Shown: piece after piece, positions 1 to 8,747 of the stretch
Layout: every line of letters begins with the position of its first letter
How positions within the stretch are numbered: position 1 is the first letter of the stretch
DNA from: Citrobacter braakii
Lineage (GTDB): Bacteria > Pseudomonadota > Gammaproteobacteria > Enterobacterales > Enterobacteriaceae
Assembly: GCF_002075345.1 (NCBI RefSeq)
Contig: NZ_NAEW01000001.1
Span: 310,001 to 374,000 of the forward strand
Reading direction: 5' to 3'
DNA: 64,000 bases
The notes under the pieces: model-generated
What the model saw: only the letters and a program-made list of their open reading frames with translations
Databases searched by the model: none
Told to the model about the DNA's origin: nothing
Program-made: the position numbers and the translations under genes

Positions 1-354
1 AAGCCGGTACAAGATGAAAACCGTATCGCGGGTTCCGTGCTGGGTGCGGTTGCTGGTGGCGTTATCGGCCATCAGTTTGGCGGCGGACGCGGTAAAGATA
101 TTGCTACCGTGGCCGGTGCTTTAGGCGGCGGTTATGCAGGTAACCAGATCCAGGGTTCGATGCAAGAAAATGATACGTACACTACTACGCAGCAGCGTTG
201 TAAAACGGTGTATGACAAATCTGAAAAAATGCTGGGCTACGACGTGACGTACAAAATTGGCGATCAGCAGGGGAAAATCCGTATGGATAAGGACCCCGGC
301 GCGCAAATTCCGTTGGATAACAACGGACAGTTGGTACTGAATAACAAAGCGTAA
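1..354 (+). CDS. ycfJ: YcfJ, glycine-zipper envelope protein (5' end outside window)
   Basis: The frame is open from base 1 and ends at TAA 352-354, leaving 117 residues of the C-terminal part. It contains the glycine-zipper segment (GAVAGGVIGHQFGGGRG, then GALGGGYAGNQIQG), followed by a soluble tail with a Cys in QQRCKTVYD and the end KIGDQQGKIRM. This matches E. coli YcfJ as I recall it, a roughly 179-aa protein with an N-terminal membrane anchor, so about 60 residues are missing to the left. Its function is not well established; the glycine zipper suggests envelope association and it has been linked to stress and biofilm. A strong terminator follows at once. Confidence 0.9.
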   Translation, partial: KPVQDENRIAGSVLGAVAGGVIGHQFGGGRGKDIATVAGALGGGYAGNQIQGSMQENDTYTTTQQRCKTVYDKSEKMLGYDVTYKIGDQQGKIRMDKDPGAQIPLDNNGQLVLNNKA

Positions 355-375
355 AATAGCATTATCCTGAACATT

Positions 376-410
376 AGCCCCCCATTCGCTCAGGCTGGGG
401 GGCTTTTTTT
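376..410 (+). terminator. Rho-independent terminator between ycfJ and iutA
   Basis: A 9-bp perfect stem (AGCCCCCCA / TGGGGGGCT) with an 11-nt loop is followed by seven T. It lies between the convergent ycfJ and iutA genes and ends two bases before the iutA stop codon, so it certainly serves ycfJ. A short A/T flank on the other side may let it act for iutA too. Confidence 0.85.
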
Positions 411-411
411 A

Positions 412-2592
412 TCAGAAGGTTAAGGCGTAGTTCAGACCAAACGTGCGGCCCCGGCCCTTGTATTCATACAGTGACGGGCTACCGTAGGTTGGGCTGTACA
501 GCAGTGGCGCACGTTGTCCCCACAGCGTGGTGTATTCTTCATTCAGCAGGTTTTCCACGCTAAAGGTCAGTTTACCCAACGGGAGCTGATAGCTGCCGAT
601 AAAGTCCATCGTGTTATAGCCGTCCAGCTTATTGCCGCTGGCGTCCGTCAGATCAAATGTTTGCTGGCTCTGTACGCGCAATGTCCACGGTTCAGGTGCC
701 CAGCCGACCCACGCGGTGGCTTTGGACGGGGAAGCCAGGGTGACATCCCATTTCTGCCACTTACCGTTTTGCTTCACTTCCGATTTAATGACGTTGAAGT
801 TGCCGCCCAGACTCCAGTCCGTATCCGCAATGAAATAATCCACCGCACCTTCAAGGCCATAAATACGGCGATCGTCGGGCTGGACGTTAATGGTCATATC
901 GCTGCGGTTGATAACGATCGATTTATCCGACGTAGAGTAGTAAGCGGCCAGCTGCGTGCGCAGACTGTCGCCAGTGTAGCGCCATCCCAGTTCGTAGGAG
1001 TTAACTTTAATCCCCTCCAGGCGTGAGTCCGCCACGTTGACGCTGCGCTGGAGCTGGTAATGATCGCCAACCAGGGAATAGGTGCCGTTACCGTAATATT
1101 TCCCCGGGTCCGGAAGCTCCACGCCCTGAGAGAAGTTAAACCATGTCTGCTGACGGTCGGTCAGGTGGGCGAGGATACCGGCGTTAAACAGGAAATTATC
1201 GTAATCGGTTTTACCGCCAGGAATGGTATCGGCGGAGTTTGCCAGACCGGTGGCAATTCCCTGTTGTTGGGCATAGCCCACGAAATCATCCACCCTGTTT
1301 TCGGTCCATTGATAGCGCACACCACCGCTGAGGGTAAAGATGTCGTTAATGTCATAGCTGTTCTGCAGGAAAGGCGCGAAGTTGGTGATGCTGTAACCGG
1401 GGTAACGCCCGGTGGTATAAGCGGTTCGGTTGTCCATACCGCCGGAGGGCAGGGACCAGGCCAGATCGAAGAATTTCTGATTGGAATCGAAGGTTTCGTG
1501 ATCGGCATCGACACCCCACGTCAGCTCCCAGTTGTCCATCAGCTGGCTGTTGAGGGTGATTTTGGCACCAAACTGGTCTGTGTCCTGCTGCGATGCGGAG
1601 AAACTGGTGACCTTGCCTTTGCTTAGCGTAGGGAAGGGGTAGAATTTCAGCGATTCGTCACGGTAATAGATTTGGCTGACCAGGTTCTGGCCGAAGAAAT
1701 CCGCGTCTGAATACTGCAGGCTGATCAGATGACGCTCGGTGCCGGGAATACGATCGGAATTCAGTCCGCTGCTGGTATAAGCCTTACCGTTTCCCGTCAC
1801 GGCGGACATGTTCTCGCCAAGATCCAGTCCGTAATCGTCATCCCCCTGGCTCTTATAATACTGCGTAACCAGCTGTAACTGACGGTTGTCGTCAAGCTCA
1901 ATCGTTCCGGTGCCCATCACGTCCAGACGATCGGAGTGCTGCAGGCCGGTTTGGGTGTTATCCAGCAGCAGGGCATCGTGATTGCCGTCATACCAGTTGC
2001 CAAACCGTTGATACGCGACGGACATGCGCCCGGAAGCGCGATCGGTTCCTCCGCTCACCGCCGCGGCAACGCGTTCATCATGATCGTTACTGTTATTGAA
2101 GCCGCTTTTACTCCCCAGTTCGAGTTCTACTTCACGCTCCGGCTGGCCTTTTTTGGTGACAATGTTGATTAACCCACCGGTACTGCCGCCGCCATACAGT
2201 GAGGTTGCACCTGAGATGACTTCAATGTGTGCGATGTTAAACGGGTCAATAGAATCCAGTTGGCGACTGTCAGTACGCGAGGAGTTCAGACGGACACCGT
2301 CTATCAGTACTACGATGGCACGACCGCGCATATTCATGTCGTAGTTTGTGCGCCCCTGGCTGCTGACATCAATTCCTGGGATTAACTGAGCAAGAACATC
2401 TTTGAACTCTTTCCCCCCCTGAACCTGCTGTTCAATCTCGCTTCCTTCAATAACCCAGGTCGTTTGTGCCATTTCTGCCACGGTGCGTTGACTACGGTTG
2501 GCACTGACGATGAGGTTATCTTCCTCAGCCGCGATGGCTGGGAGAGTTAAAGACAACAAGAGAGGATTGAGCACCCAGAGACGCTTATGCAT
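412..2592 (-). CDS. iutA: TonB-dependent aerobactin-type siderophore receptor
   Basis: 726 aa, full length for the IutA family. The signal peptide is about residues 1-21 (cleavage after PAIAA). The plug domain has the characteristic TRTDSRQLDSIDPFNI-type stretch and GATSLYGGGSTGGLINIVTKK, and the beta-barrel ends with a terminal aromatic (FGLNYALTF), the outer-membrane assembly signal. Recalled IutA of E. coli pColV is highly similar throughout, so ferric aerobactin is the likely ligand. No iucABCD synthesis genes are nearby, so it would act as an uptake-only xenosiderophore receptor. The start is ATG at 2592 with AAGGAAT upstream. A Fur box lies about 100 bp upstream. K-12 has no gene here between ycfJ and comR, so this is an accessory insertion in a core locus. 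Confidence 0.88.
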   Translation of the reverse strand: MHKRLWVLNPLLLSLTLPAIAAEEDNLIVSANRSQRTVAEMAQTTWVIEGSEIEQQVQGGKEFKDVLAQLIPGIDVSSQGRTNYDMNMRGRAIVVLIDGVRLNSSRTDSRQLDSIDPFNIAHIEVISGATSLYGGGSTGGLINIVTKKGQPEREVELELGSKSGFNNSNDHDERVAAAVSGGTDRASGRMSVAYQRFGNWYDGNHDALLLDNTQTGLQHSDRLDVMGTGTIELDDNRQLQLVTQYYKSQGDDDYGLDLGENMSAVTGNGKAYTSSGLNSDRIPGTERHLISLQYSDADFFGQNLVSQIYYRDESLKFYPFPTLSKGKVTSFSASQQDTDQFGAKITLNSQLMDNWELTWGVDADHETFDSNQKFFDLAWSLPSGGMDNRTAYTTGRYPGYSITNFAPFLQNSYDINDIFTLSGGVRYQWTENRVDDFVGYAQQQGIATGLANSADTIPGGKTDYDNFLFNAGILAHLTDRQQTWFNFSQGVELPDPGKYYGNGTYSLVGDHYQLQRSVNVADSRLEGIKVNSYELGWRYTGDSLRTQLAAYYSTSDKSIVINRSDMTINVQPDDRRIYGLEGAVDYFIADTDWSLGGNFNVIKSEVKQNGKWQKWDVTLASPSKATAWVGWAPEPWTLRVQSQQTFDLTDASGNKLDGYNTMDFIGSYQLPLGKLTFSVENLLNEEYTTLWGQRAPLLYSPTYGSPSLYEYKGRGRTFGLNYALTF

Positions 2593-2693
2593 TCGTATTC
2601 CTTTTAAAAAAGAGTCGATCTGTTTTTGTTATGGCGGTAGAGAAACCGATGGTTACATTGTGAAACAGGTGTTAAAACAAATGCGAATATTGC

Positions 2694-2714
2694 TGATAAT
2701 AATTGTTGTTATCA
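2694..2714 (-). promoter_or_regulatory. Fur box upstream of iutA
   Basis: The 21-bp element has the half sites TGATAA and TTATCA in a palindrome with an AT-rich centre, close to the Fur consensus GATAATGATAATCATTATC. It lies about 100 bp upstream of the iutA start in an AT-rich promoter region, as expected for iron-repressed expression. Confidence 0.7.
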
Positions 2715-2847
2715 ATACATTTTACAAAAAATGATCGGATAAGATGATGAAAACACTGAATAATGTAGGGGTAATCCGCGGAAATCTAACCGGGGGCTTA
2801 ATCAGCTCCCGGTGGTGTCAGTACTGCGGGGAAATAGCGGGAAAGGG

Positions 2848-3483
2848 TTAAACTTTGATAAGTTCAGGCCACAGTCGCAGAGTCGTGTGTGCGATCTGCA
2901 TCAGTTTTTCAAACGTTGCGCCTTCACGGGCGCTGATCGACATACCCTGTAAAATACAGTTCAGGTATTCGGCCAGTTTTTGCACGTCGCAATGGGCCGG
3001 AATTTCGCCTCGTTGCTGACGCTGGTGAAGGAACTGGGTAAGCGTCTGTTCCTGCATGGCATGGCGGGATTTCACCGTGTGCGCAATATCCCGGGAAGAG
3101 GCCGCCAGTGTCGCAGATGTGTTAATCATGAAACATCCCGCCGGGGTGTCTTTACTGGTAAAGCAGGTCGCTATTGCGGTGAAATAGTCTTCCAGCGCGC
3201 ACTCAAGACTTTTTTCTTCACAAAATAACTGGGCTTCATGTTTCGCCGCGAAGCGAGTGATGTAGCGGTCCAGTACGGCACGAAACAACCCCTCTTTATT
3301 GGTGAACTCCGCATACAGCGTGGGCGCTTTTGCGCCAGTTGCTTCTACGAGATCGGCGAGCGATGTCGCTTCATACCCGTGCTGCCAGAAGAGTGTCATG
3401 GCCTTATCAAGCGCGGCTTCCCTGTCGAACACTTTTGGTCGGCCACGGCTTTTTTTAGCACAACCTGTCATTTCAGTTGTCAT
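2848..3483 (-). CDS. comR: TetR-family copper-responsive repressor ComR
   Basis: 211 aa. The N-terminal TetR helix-turn-helix runs from about residue 14 to 62 (RGRPKVFDREAALDKAM, then GYEATSLADLVEATGAKAPTLYAEFTNKEGLF, split here). The C-terminal ligand-binding half includes TPAGCFMINT. It matches E. coli ComR (YcfQ), the repressor of the divergent outer-membrane gene bhsA (ycfR/comC), which is relieved by copper. The position divergent to bhsA is the same as in K-12. It ends just 3' of an A/T-rich region shared with iutA. Only a few N-terminal residues differ from K-12. Confidence 0.92.
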   Translation of the reverse strand: MTTEMTGCAKKSRGRPKVFDREAALDKAMTLFWQHGYEATSLADLVEATGAKAPTLYAEFTNKEGLFRAVLDRYITRFAAKHEAQLFCEEKSLECALEDYFTAIATCFTSKDTPAGCFMINTSATLAASSRDIAHTVKSRHAMQEQTLTQFLHQRQQRGEIPAHCDVQKLAEYLNCILQGMSISAREGATFEKLMQIAHTTLRLWPELIKV

Positions 3484-3613
3484 GGCGCCGATGTACCTTT
3501 GTTGGGTTTATTGAATAACCATTATAAAAATATTCGACTGCACACTCCAGCGGATTAGCGATAAAAATAATTTAACGCTATTGATATGAAAAATAAGGTC
3601 TTTGTATTTTATA

Positions 3614-3682
3614 TAACGATCATTACAAAAAAATGTTGACGTGTGACCTGGATCACATCTATGATTTACCTATCGATCGTTA
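3614..3682 (+). promoter_or_regulatory. comR-bhsA control region: CRP site and paired TAACGATC motifs
   Basis: The 243-bp divergent region holds a perfect CRP-type palindrome, TGTGA-N6-TCACA, at 3642-3657. It is flanked by two related elements in opposite orientation, TAACGATCATTA at 3614-3625 and TATCGATCGTTA at 3671-3682. The paired motif is a reasonable candidate for the ComR operator, since ComR represses bhsA in E. coli. The CRP call rests on the sequence alone. Confidence 0.5.
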
Positions 3683-3726
3683 AGTTAATCTTTGCGACAC
3701 ACATTCATCTGCTAAAGGTCACTATC

Positions 3727-3984
3727 ATGAAAAACGTAAAAACTCTGTTTGTTGCTGCTGTTCTTAGCTCACTCTCATTTGCAAGTTTTGCTGCCGTTGA
3801 AGTTCAGGCCACACCTGCGGGCCAACAGAAAGTCGGTACTATTTCTGCGAATGCGGGGACTAACTTAGGTTCTCTGGAAGATCAACTGGCACAGAAAGCG
3901 GATGAGATGGGGGCGAAGTCTTTCCGTATTACTTCTGTTACCGGTCCTAACACCCTCCACGGGACTGCAGTTATCTACAAATAA
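3727..3984 (+). CDS. bhsA: BhsA, small outer-membrane stress protein (DUF1471)
   Basis: 85 aa with a clear signal peptide (MKNVKTLFVAAVLSSLSFA, cleaved before AVEVQ). The mature protein is a DUF1471/YhcN-type domain with the usual GTISANAGTN and KADEMGAKSFRI elements. In E. coli BhsA (YcfR/ComC) is an outer-membrane protein induced by chlorine, acid, peroxide and copper, affecting biofilm formation and lowering copper permeability. ATG 3727 was chosen because the longer open frame would remove the signal peptide from the N terminus. It is divergent from comR, its repressor. Confidence 0.93.
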   Translation: MKNVKTLFVAAVLSSLSFASFAAVEVQATPAGQQKVGTISANAGTNLGSLEDQLAQKADEMGAKSFRITSVTGPNTLHGTAVIYK

Positions 3985-4020
3985 GATTTAACCCATCGCA
4001 ATGCCACTGCGAGTTAAATA

Positions 4021-4058
4021 AAAAACCCCCGAGGAATAAAATCCAGCGGGGGTTTTTT
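4021..4058. terminator. Bidirectional terminator between bhsA and ldtC
   Basis: A stem AAAAACCCCC / GGGGGTTTTTT encloses an 18-nt loop. A-runs and T-runs on both sides let it serve bhsA on the plus strand and ldtC on the minus strand, which converge here. Confidence 0.8.
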
Positions 4059-4068
4059 ATGCGCTGAA

Positions 4069-5040
4069 TTACAGCGGTTGTTGAGCAACGTCGTGATGAC
4101 GGGTGACATCGACCGGCATGCCTGAGCGAATCTCCATCGCATGTTCCATGACGGCAGAGTCCGTTTGCGCCGCATTCTTAAACGTCTGCATGGATGCGTT
4201 CAGCACGATCGGCAGCAATTGCGGGTCGTCATTGATTTTTTCGGACAACGGCTGGTGTACTTCAACCAGGCGCACGCCGTTAGGTTCAACAGATGCTTTG
4301 ATTGGCGTATTGATAATATTGACCTTGGTTCCTGGCTTCACCTGACGGAACAGGGTTTCGATATCACCGTCGCGTAGACGAATACAGCCGGAACTGACGC
4401 GCATTCCGATGCCAAAGTCAGCATTAGTTCCGTGCAGCAGATACACGCCGCCGTATGCCGCTAAGCGAATGGCATGATGGCCCATCGGGTTATCCGGCCC
4501 GGCAGGCACTACGGCAGGAAGGTCGATCCCGTTCGCTTTGTATCGCGCGCGGATATTTGCCGTAGGCGTCCAGGTTGGGTTGGCACGTTTATCAGAGATG
4601 GTGGTTACCATTGTGGGCGTCAGCGTGTCACCGCCTAACTGGCCAATACCAATAGGATACACGGTCACCGAATTTGTCCCTGGCTGGTAATAATAAAGAC
4701 GCAGTTCGGCGAGGTTGACAACAATGCCTTCGCGTGGCGCGTCCGGCAGCAGGGTTTGTAACGGAATAGTCAGCACGCTGCCCGGACGTGGTACGTAAGG
4801 GTCAACGCCGGGGTTGGCCTGTAGCAGCGCCAGAAAGCCGACATTGTATTTTTTCGCAATCGCTTCCAGAGAACCGCCATTGTCTTCGACAACGTGAACG
4901 GCATTCTGACCCACCACGCGGCTTCCCGGTGGCGGCAGCGGCCAGGTGTTTGCCTGGGCCGGAAGCGCTAACGCGAAGGTCGCGGCAAGCGTAAAAAATG
5001 TTAACCAGCGAGAGAGTCGTTTATTGTTTAACATCACCAT
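4069..5040 (-). CDS. ldtC: L,D-transpeptidase LdtC (YcfS), Braun lipoprotein anchoring
   Basis: 323 aa. Signal peptide about residues 1-30 (ends ALPAQA). A LysM-like domain follows (HVVEDNGGSLEAIAKKYNV, PRPGSVLTIPL), then the YkuD catalytic domain with HGTN and the SSGCIRL motif, whose Cys is the nucleophile. In E. coli LdtC links Lpp to meso-diaminopimelate of peptidoglycan in the periplasm together with LdtA and LdtB. Start ATG 5040 is used because GGATTT lies just upstream; an ATG two codons later is possible. All key residues are present. Confidence 0.93.
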   Translation of the reverse strand: MVMLNNKRLSRWLTFFTLAATFALALPAQANTWPLPPPGSRVVGQNAVHVVEDNGGSLEAIAKKYNVGFLALLQANPGVDPYVPRPGSVLTIPLQTLLPDAPREGIVVNLAELRLYYYQPGTNSVTVYPIGIGQLGGDTLTPTMVTTISDKRANPTWTPTANIRARYKANGIDLPAVVPAGPDNPMGHHAIRLAAYGGVYLLHGTNADFGIGMRVSSGCIRLRDGDIETLFRQVKPGTKVNIINTPIKASVEPNGVRLVEVHQPLSEKINDDPQLLPIVLNASMQTFKNAAQTDSAVMEHAMEIRSGMPVDVTRHHDVAQQPL

Positions 5041-5182
5041 AAATCCATTGTTTTTACGTGGTTTTTATTATGTAAAAGTAAACAAGAATTATGGCGGTTT
5101 GCAGTGTCGGGAAGTGCAGGGAAGTGCAAAGAGTTTGTAAATTCATCAGGCCGGGTGAGTGGAGGACTCACCCGGCTTGACG

Positions 5183-8100
5183 CTAGGCTACGGCGTTCTC
5201 TTCAAGCTGGCGCATAAACTGGCGAACCCAGTCGATCCGTGCTTTACGCTCGCCCAACTCCTGCATGAATTTCAGGCGTGTTGGACCATCCAGACGGAAG
5301 TGCTGCGGTTGTTTTTGCAGTAAACCAATTAGCCAGACCGGGTTAACGTGGTTTTTCTCGGCAAACTCAATAGTACCGCCTTTTTCATTGCCTTCGAGCT
5401 TTCTGATCCCCAGTTTCTGCGCCTGCTGGCGTAAACGGGCAATATCCAGCAACGTCCGGGCCGGGTCGGGCAGCAGGCCAAAACGGTCTATCAGCTCGAC
5501 CTTAATTTCTTCCAGCTCGGTTTCGCCTTTCGCACTGGCAATGCGCTTGTAGAACGACAGTCGCGTGTTGACATCCGGGATATAGTTATCCGGCAGAAGC
5601 GATGGCATGCGCAGTTCGACTTCGGTTTGCTGGCTGGTGAGATCTTCCAGCGACGGTTCACGCCCTTCTTTGAGCGCATCGACAGCGTTTTCCAGCAGCT
5701 CCATATACAGTGAGAAACCGATACTTTCCATGGAGCCACTTTGATCTTCGCCCAGCAGTTCCCCTGCGCCACGAATTTCGAGGTCGTGGGTCGCCAGCGC
5801 AAAACCTGCACCTAAATCTTCCAGCGAGGCGATGGCTTCCAGGCGTTTTTGTGCGTCGGTGGTCATCGCTTTTGGATGCGGCGTTAGCAGCCAGGCGTAT
5901 GCCTGATGGTGTGAGCGTCCCACACGACCCCGTAGCTGATGCAATTGCGCTAAACCGAAGTGGTCAGCTCGTTCAATGATGATGGTGTTGGCAGTGGGAA
6001 TGTCGATCCCGGTTTCGATAATGGTGGTACATACCAGCACGTTAAAACGCTGATGGTGGAAATCGTTCATCACGCGTTCCAGTTCGCGCTCGCGCATTTG
6101 CCCGTGGCCGATACCAATGCGCGCTTCCGGCACCAGTTCCGCTAATCGGTCAGCGGTTTTCTGGATATTTTCGACGTCGTTAAAGAGATAATAAACTTGT
6201 CCCCCGCGCATAACTTCACGCAGGATAGCCTCGCGTACCACCAGGTTGTCATATTCGCGCACGAAGGTTTTGACCGCCAGACGACGAGCGGGCGGTGTGG
6301 CGATGATCGACAGATCGCGCATGCCGCTCATCGCCATGTTGAGCGTGCGTGGAATTGGCGTTGCTGTCAGAGTCAGAATATCTACATCCGCGCGCATTGC
6401 CTTGATACGCTCTTTGTGGCGAACGCCGAAACGGTGCTCTTCATCGACAATCAGCAGCCCCAGATCTTTTAGCTTCACATCCGCTTGCAGCAGTTTGTGA
6501 GTGCCGATGAGAATATCGATTTTACCTTCGGCAACCTGCTCCAGAATCTGCGCTTGCTCTTTGGCGCTACGGAAACGGGACAGCATCTCAATGCGTACCG
6601 GCCAGTTGGCAAAGCGGTCGCGGAAGTTGTCGAAGTGCTGCTGAGCGAGCAGGGTGGTCGGTACCAACACGGCAACCTGCTTGTGATTCTCTACGGCGAG
6701 AAAGGCGGCACGCATCGCGACTTCGGTTTTACCAAAGCCGACATCGCCACACACCAGGCGGTCCATGGCCAGTGGTTGACACATATCGCTGAGTACCGCG
6801 TTGATCGCCTGCGCCTGGTCGGGCGTGGTTTCAAACGGGAAGCTGTCGCAAAACAGCTGGTACTGTTCACGGTCATGCTTAAAGGCAAAGCCTTCTTTCG
6901 CTGCGCGCTGGGCATAAATATCCAGCAGCTCTGCCGCGACATCGCGGACTTTCTCAGCGGCTTTCTGTCGGGCGCGTGACCAGGCATCACCGCCCAGTTT
7001 ATGCAGCGGCGCATTCTCTTCCGCGCCGCCGGCGTAGCGGCTTATCAGATGTAGCGACGACACCGGCACATACAGTTTGGCGTCGTTGGCATAGGTGAGC
7101 ATCAGGTATTCACCGGTAATGCCGCCTGCTTCCAGCGTGGTCATACCGGCATAGCGACCCACGCCGTGCTCCAGATGCACCACTGGCTGACCGGGATGCA
7201 GCTCCGCGAGGTTACGAATTAACGTGTCCGGGTTGATGGTGCGACGAGAATCCTGGCGGCGACGCGCCACACGTTCACCGAGCAGATCGCTTTCACAAAT
7301 CAGCGCCAGATTGCGTTTGCTATCGATGAAGCCGTGCTCGGCTGAGCCAATCATCAGATAACGACCGTTGTCTACGGCTTCGTCGAGTCGCAATATCCGC
7401 TTCGGCGCGACTTTGATGCGGGCGAGTAGTTCGCCTAGCGCTTCCCGGCGTCCTTCACTTTCCACCGAGAAAATTACCGGACCGGTAAAGCCTTCAAGGA
7501 ATTTACGTAATGCATCTAACGGTGCTTTTTGCTGTGCCTGAACGGCGATATCCGGCAGCTTCTGGAACCCGAGGTTGGTATTCGCCGCTTTCTTCGGCAG
7601 ACTCTCGGTTTTCAGCTGAACACGCGGCCAGCGTTTAAGTTCAGAAAACAGCTCATCAACCCGCAGCCACAGCGATTCCGGTGGCAGAAGCGGGCGCATC
7701 GGATCAACGCCGCGATTCTCAAAGCGTGACAGGGTATCGGCCTGGAAGCGTGCTGCGCTGGTCTCGATATCGCCGGTATTTACTAATAACGTATTGGCGG
7801 GGAAGTAGCTGAACAGCGGCGGCAGCGGCTCGCTGAAAAACAGCGGTTGCCAGTATTCAATCCCCGTAGGTAATGTGCCTTTGCTGACCTGTTGATAAAT
7901 ATGCTCGGCGTCGCGTTTCACCTCAAAAGTATCACGCCACTGACTACGGAACAGTTCGATGGCCGTTTTGTCAGTCGGGAATTCGTGTGCGGGCAGCAAA
8001 TTAATGGCATCGACTTCTTCCAGCGTGCGCTGAGTGTCAGTATCAAACAGACGCAGGCTGTCGATTTCGTCATCAAAGAAATCCAGACGATAAGGCAATT

Positions 8101-8629
8101 CGCTGCCCATCGGGAACAGATCTAACAATGCGCCACGCGTGGCGTATTCGCCGTGTTCCATGACCTGATCAACATGGCGGTAGCCAGCACTGTCCAGTTG
8201 TTCGCGCAGGGCGTCGCGCGAAAGCCGCTGGCCTTTTTTCATGACCAGCGCATGACCGTGCAGATAGCTGTGCGGACAGACACGCTGCATCAACGTATTT
8301 ACCGGAACGATCAGTACGCCGCGCTGCATGGCGGGCAGTTGATACAGCGTGGAGAGCCGTGAGGAGATAATCTCCTGATGGGGAGAAAAGCTGTCATAGG
8401 GAAGCGTTTCCCAGTCGGGCAGGTTCATCACCATCTGGTCAGTAAACTGACGAATTTCATCATGCAGACGCAAAGCATTTTGCATGTCCGGCGCGATCAG
8501 CACCACTGGACCCGCGTGACGTTCGGCGATTTCGGCGACCAGCGTTGCGCAGGCGGCACCCGTAAGCTCACCCAACTGGCGCTGATCGGAAGCGCCCGTT
8601 GGGAGCGTGTAACGATGTTGTTCAGGCAT
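5183..8629 (-). CDS. mfd: Transcription-repair coupling factor Mfd
   Basis: 1148 aa from ATG 8629 (MPEQHRYTLP), the length of the E. coli protein; the frame remains open 14 codons further to a TTG, which I reject. It has the UvrB-like N-terminal modules, an RNA-polymerase-interacting domain, then the superfamily 2 translocase with Walker A GDVGFGKTE, the DEEH box (IVDEEHRFGV), TATPIPRTL and the QLRGRVGRS motif, and a C-terminal autoinhibitory domain. Mfd removes RNA polymerase stalled at lesions and recruits UvrA. It is unlinked to an operon partner here; ycfT upstream is separately transcribed on the same strand. Confidence 0.97.
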   Translation of the reverse strand: MPEQHRYTLPTGASDQRQLGELTGAACATLVAEIAERHAGPVVLIAPDMQNALRLHDEIRQFTDQMVMNLPDWETLPYDSFSPHQEIISSRLSTLYQLPAMQRGVLIVPVNTLMQRVCPHSYLHGHALVMKKGQRLSRDALREQLDSAGYRHVDQVMEHGEYATRGALLDLFPMGSELPYRLDFFDDEIDSLRLFDTDTQRTLEEVDAINLLPAHEFPTDKTAIELFRSQWRDTFEVKRDAEHIYQQVSKGTLPTGIEYWQPLFFSEPLPPLFSYFPANTLLVNTGDIETSAARFQADTLSRFENRGVDPMRPLLPPESLWLRVDELFSELKRWPRVQLKTESLPKKAANTNLGFQKLPDIAVQAQQKAPLDALRKFLEGFTGPVIFSVESEGRREALGELLARIKVAPKRILRLDEAVDNGRYLMIGSAEHGFIDSKRNLALICESDLLGERVARRRQDSRRTINPDTLIRNLAELHPGQPVVHLEHGVGRYAGMTTLEAGGITGEYLMLTYANDAKLYVPVSSLHLISRYAGGAEENAPLHKLGGDAWSRARQKAAEKVRDVAAELLDIYAQRAAKEGFAFKHDREQYQLFCDSFPFETTPDQAQAINAVLSDMCQPLAMDRLVCGDVGFGKTEVAMRAAFLAVENHKQVAVLVPTTLLAQQHFDNFRDRFANWPVRIEMLSRFRSAKEQAQILEQVAEGKIDILIGTHKLLQADVKLKDLGLLIVDEEHRFGVRHKERIKAMRADVDILTLTATPIPRTLNMAMSGMRDLSIIATPPARRLAVKTFVREYDNLVVREAILREVMRGGQVYYLFNDVENIQKTADRLAELVPEARIGIGHGQMRERELERVMNDFHHQRFNVLVCTTIIETGIDIPTANTIIIERADHFGLAQLHQLRGRVGRSHHQAYAWLLTPHPKAMTTDAQKRLEAIASLEDLGAGFALATHDLEIRGAGELLGEDQSGSMESIGFSLYMELLENAVDALKEGREPSLEDLTSQQTEVELRMPSLLPDNYIPDVNTRLSFYKRIASAKGETELEEIKVELIDRFGLLPDPARTLLDIARLRQQAQKLGIRKLEGNEKGGTIEFAEKNHVNPVWLIGLLQKQPQHFRLDGPTRLKFMQELGERKARIDWVRQFMRQLEENAVA

Positions 8630-8747
8630 TCGGTTGTCAGGATCTCGTTTAGATATACATCTGATAAGCAATGTTCTTTATTATCCGTGATCGTTTCTCA
8701 TAAGCAAATTGATTCGCCCCCGAATGGGGGCAAAAAGCGCGTAGGGG

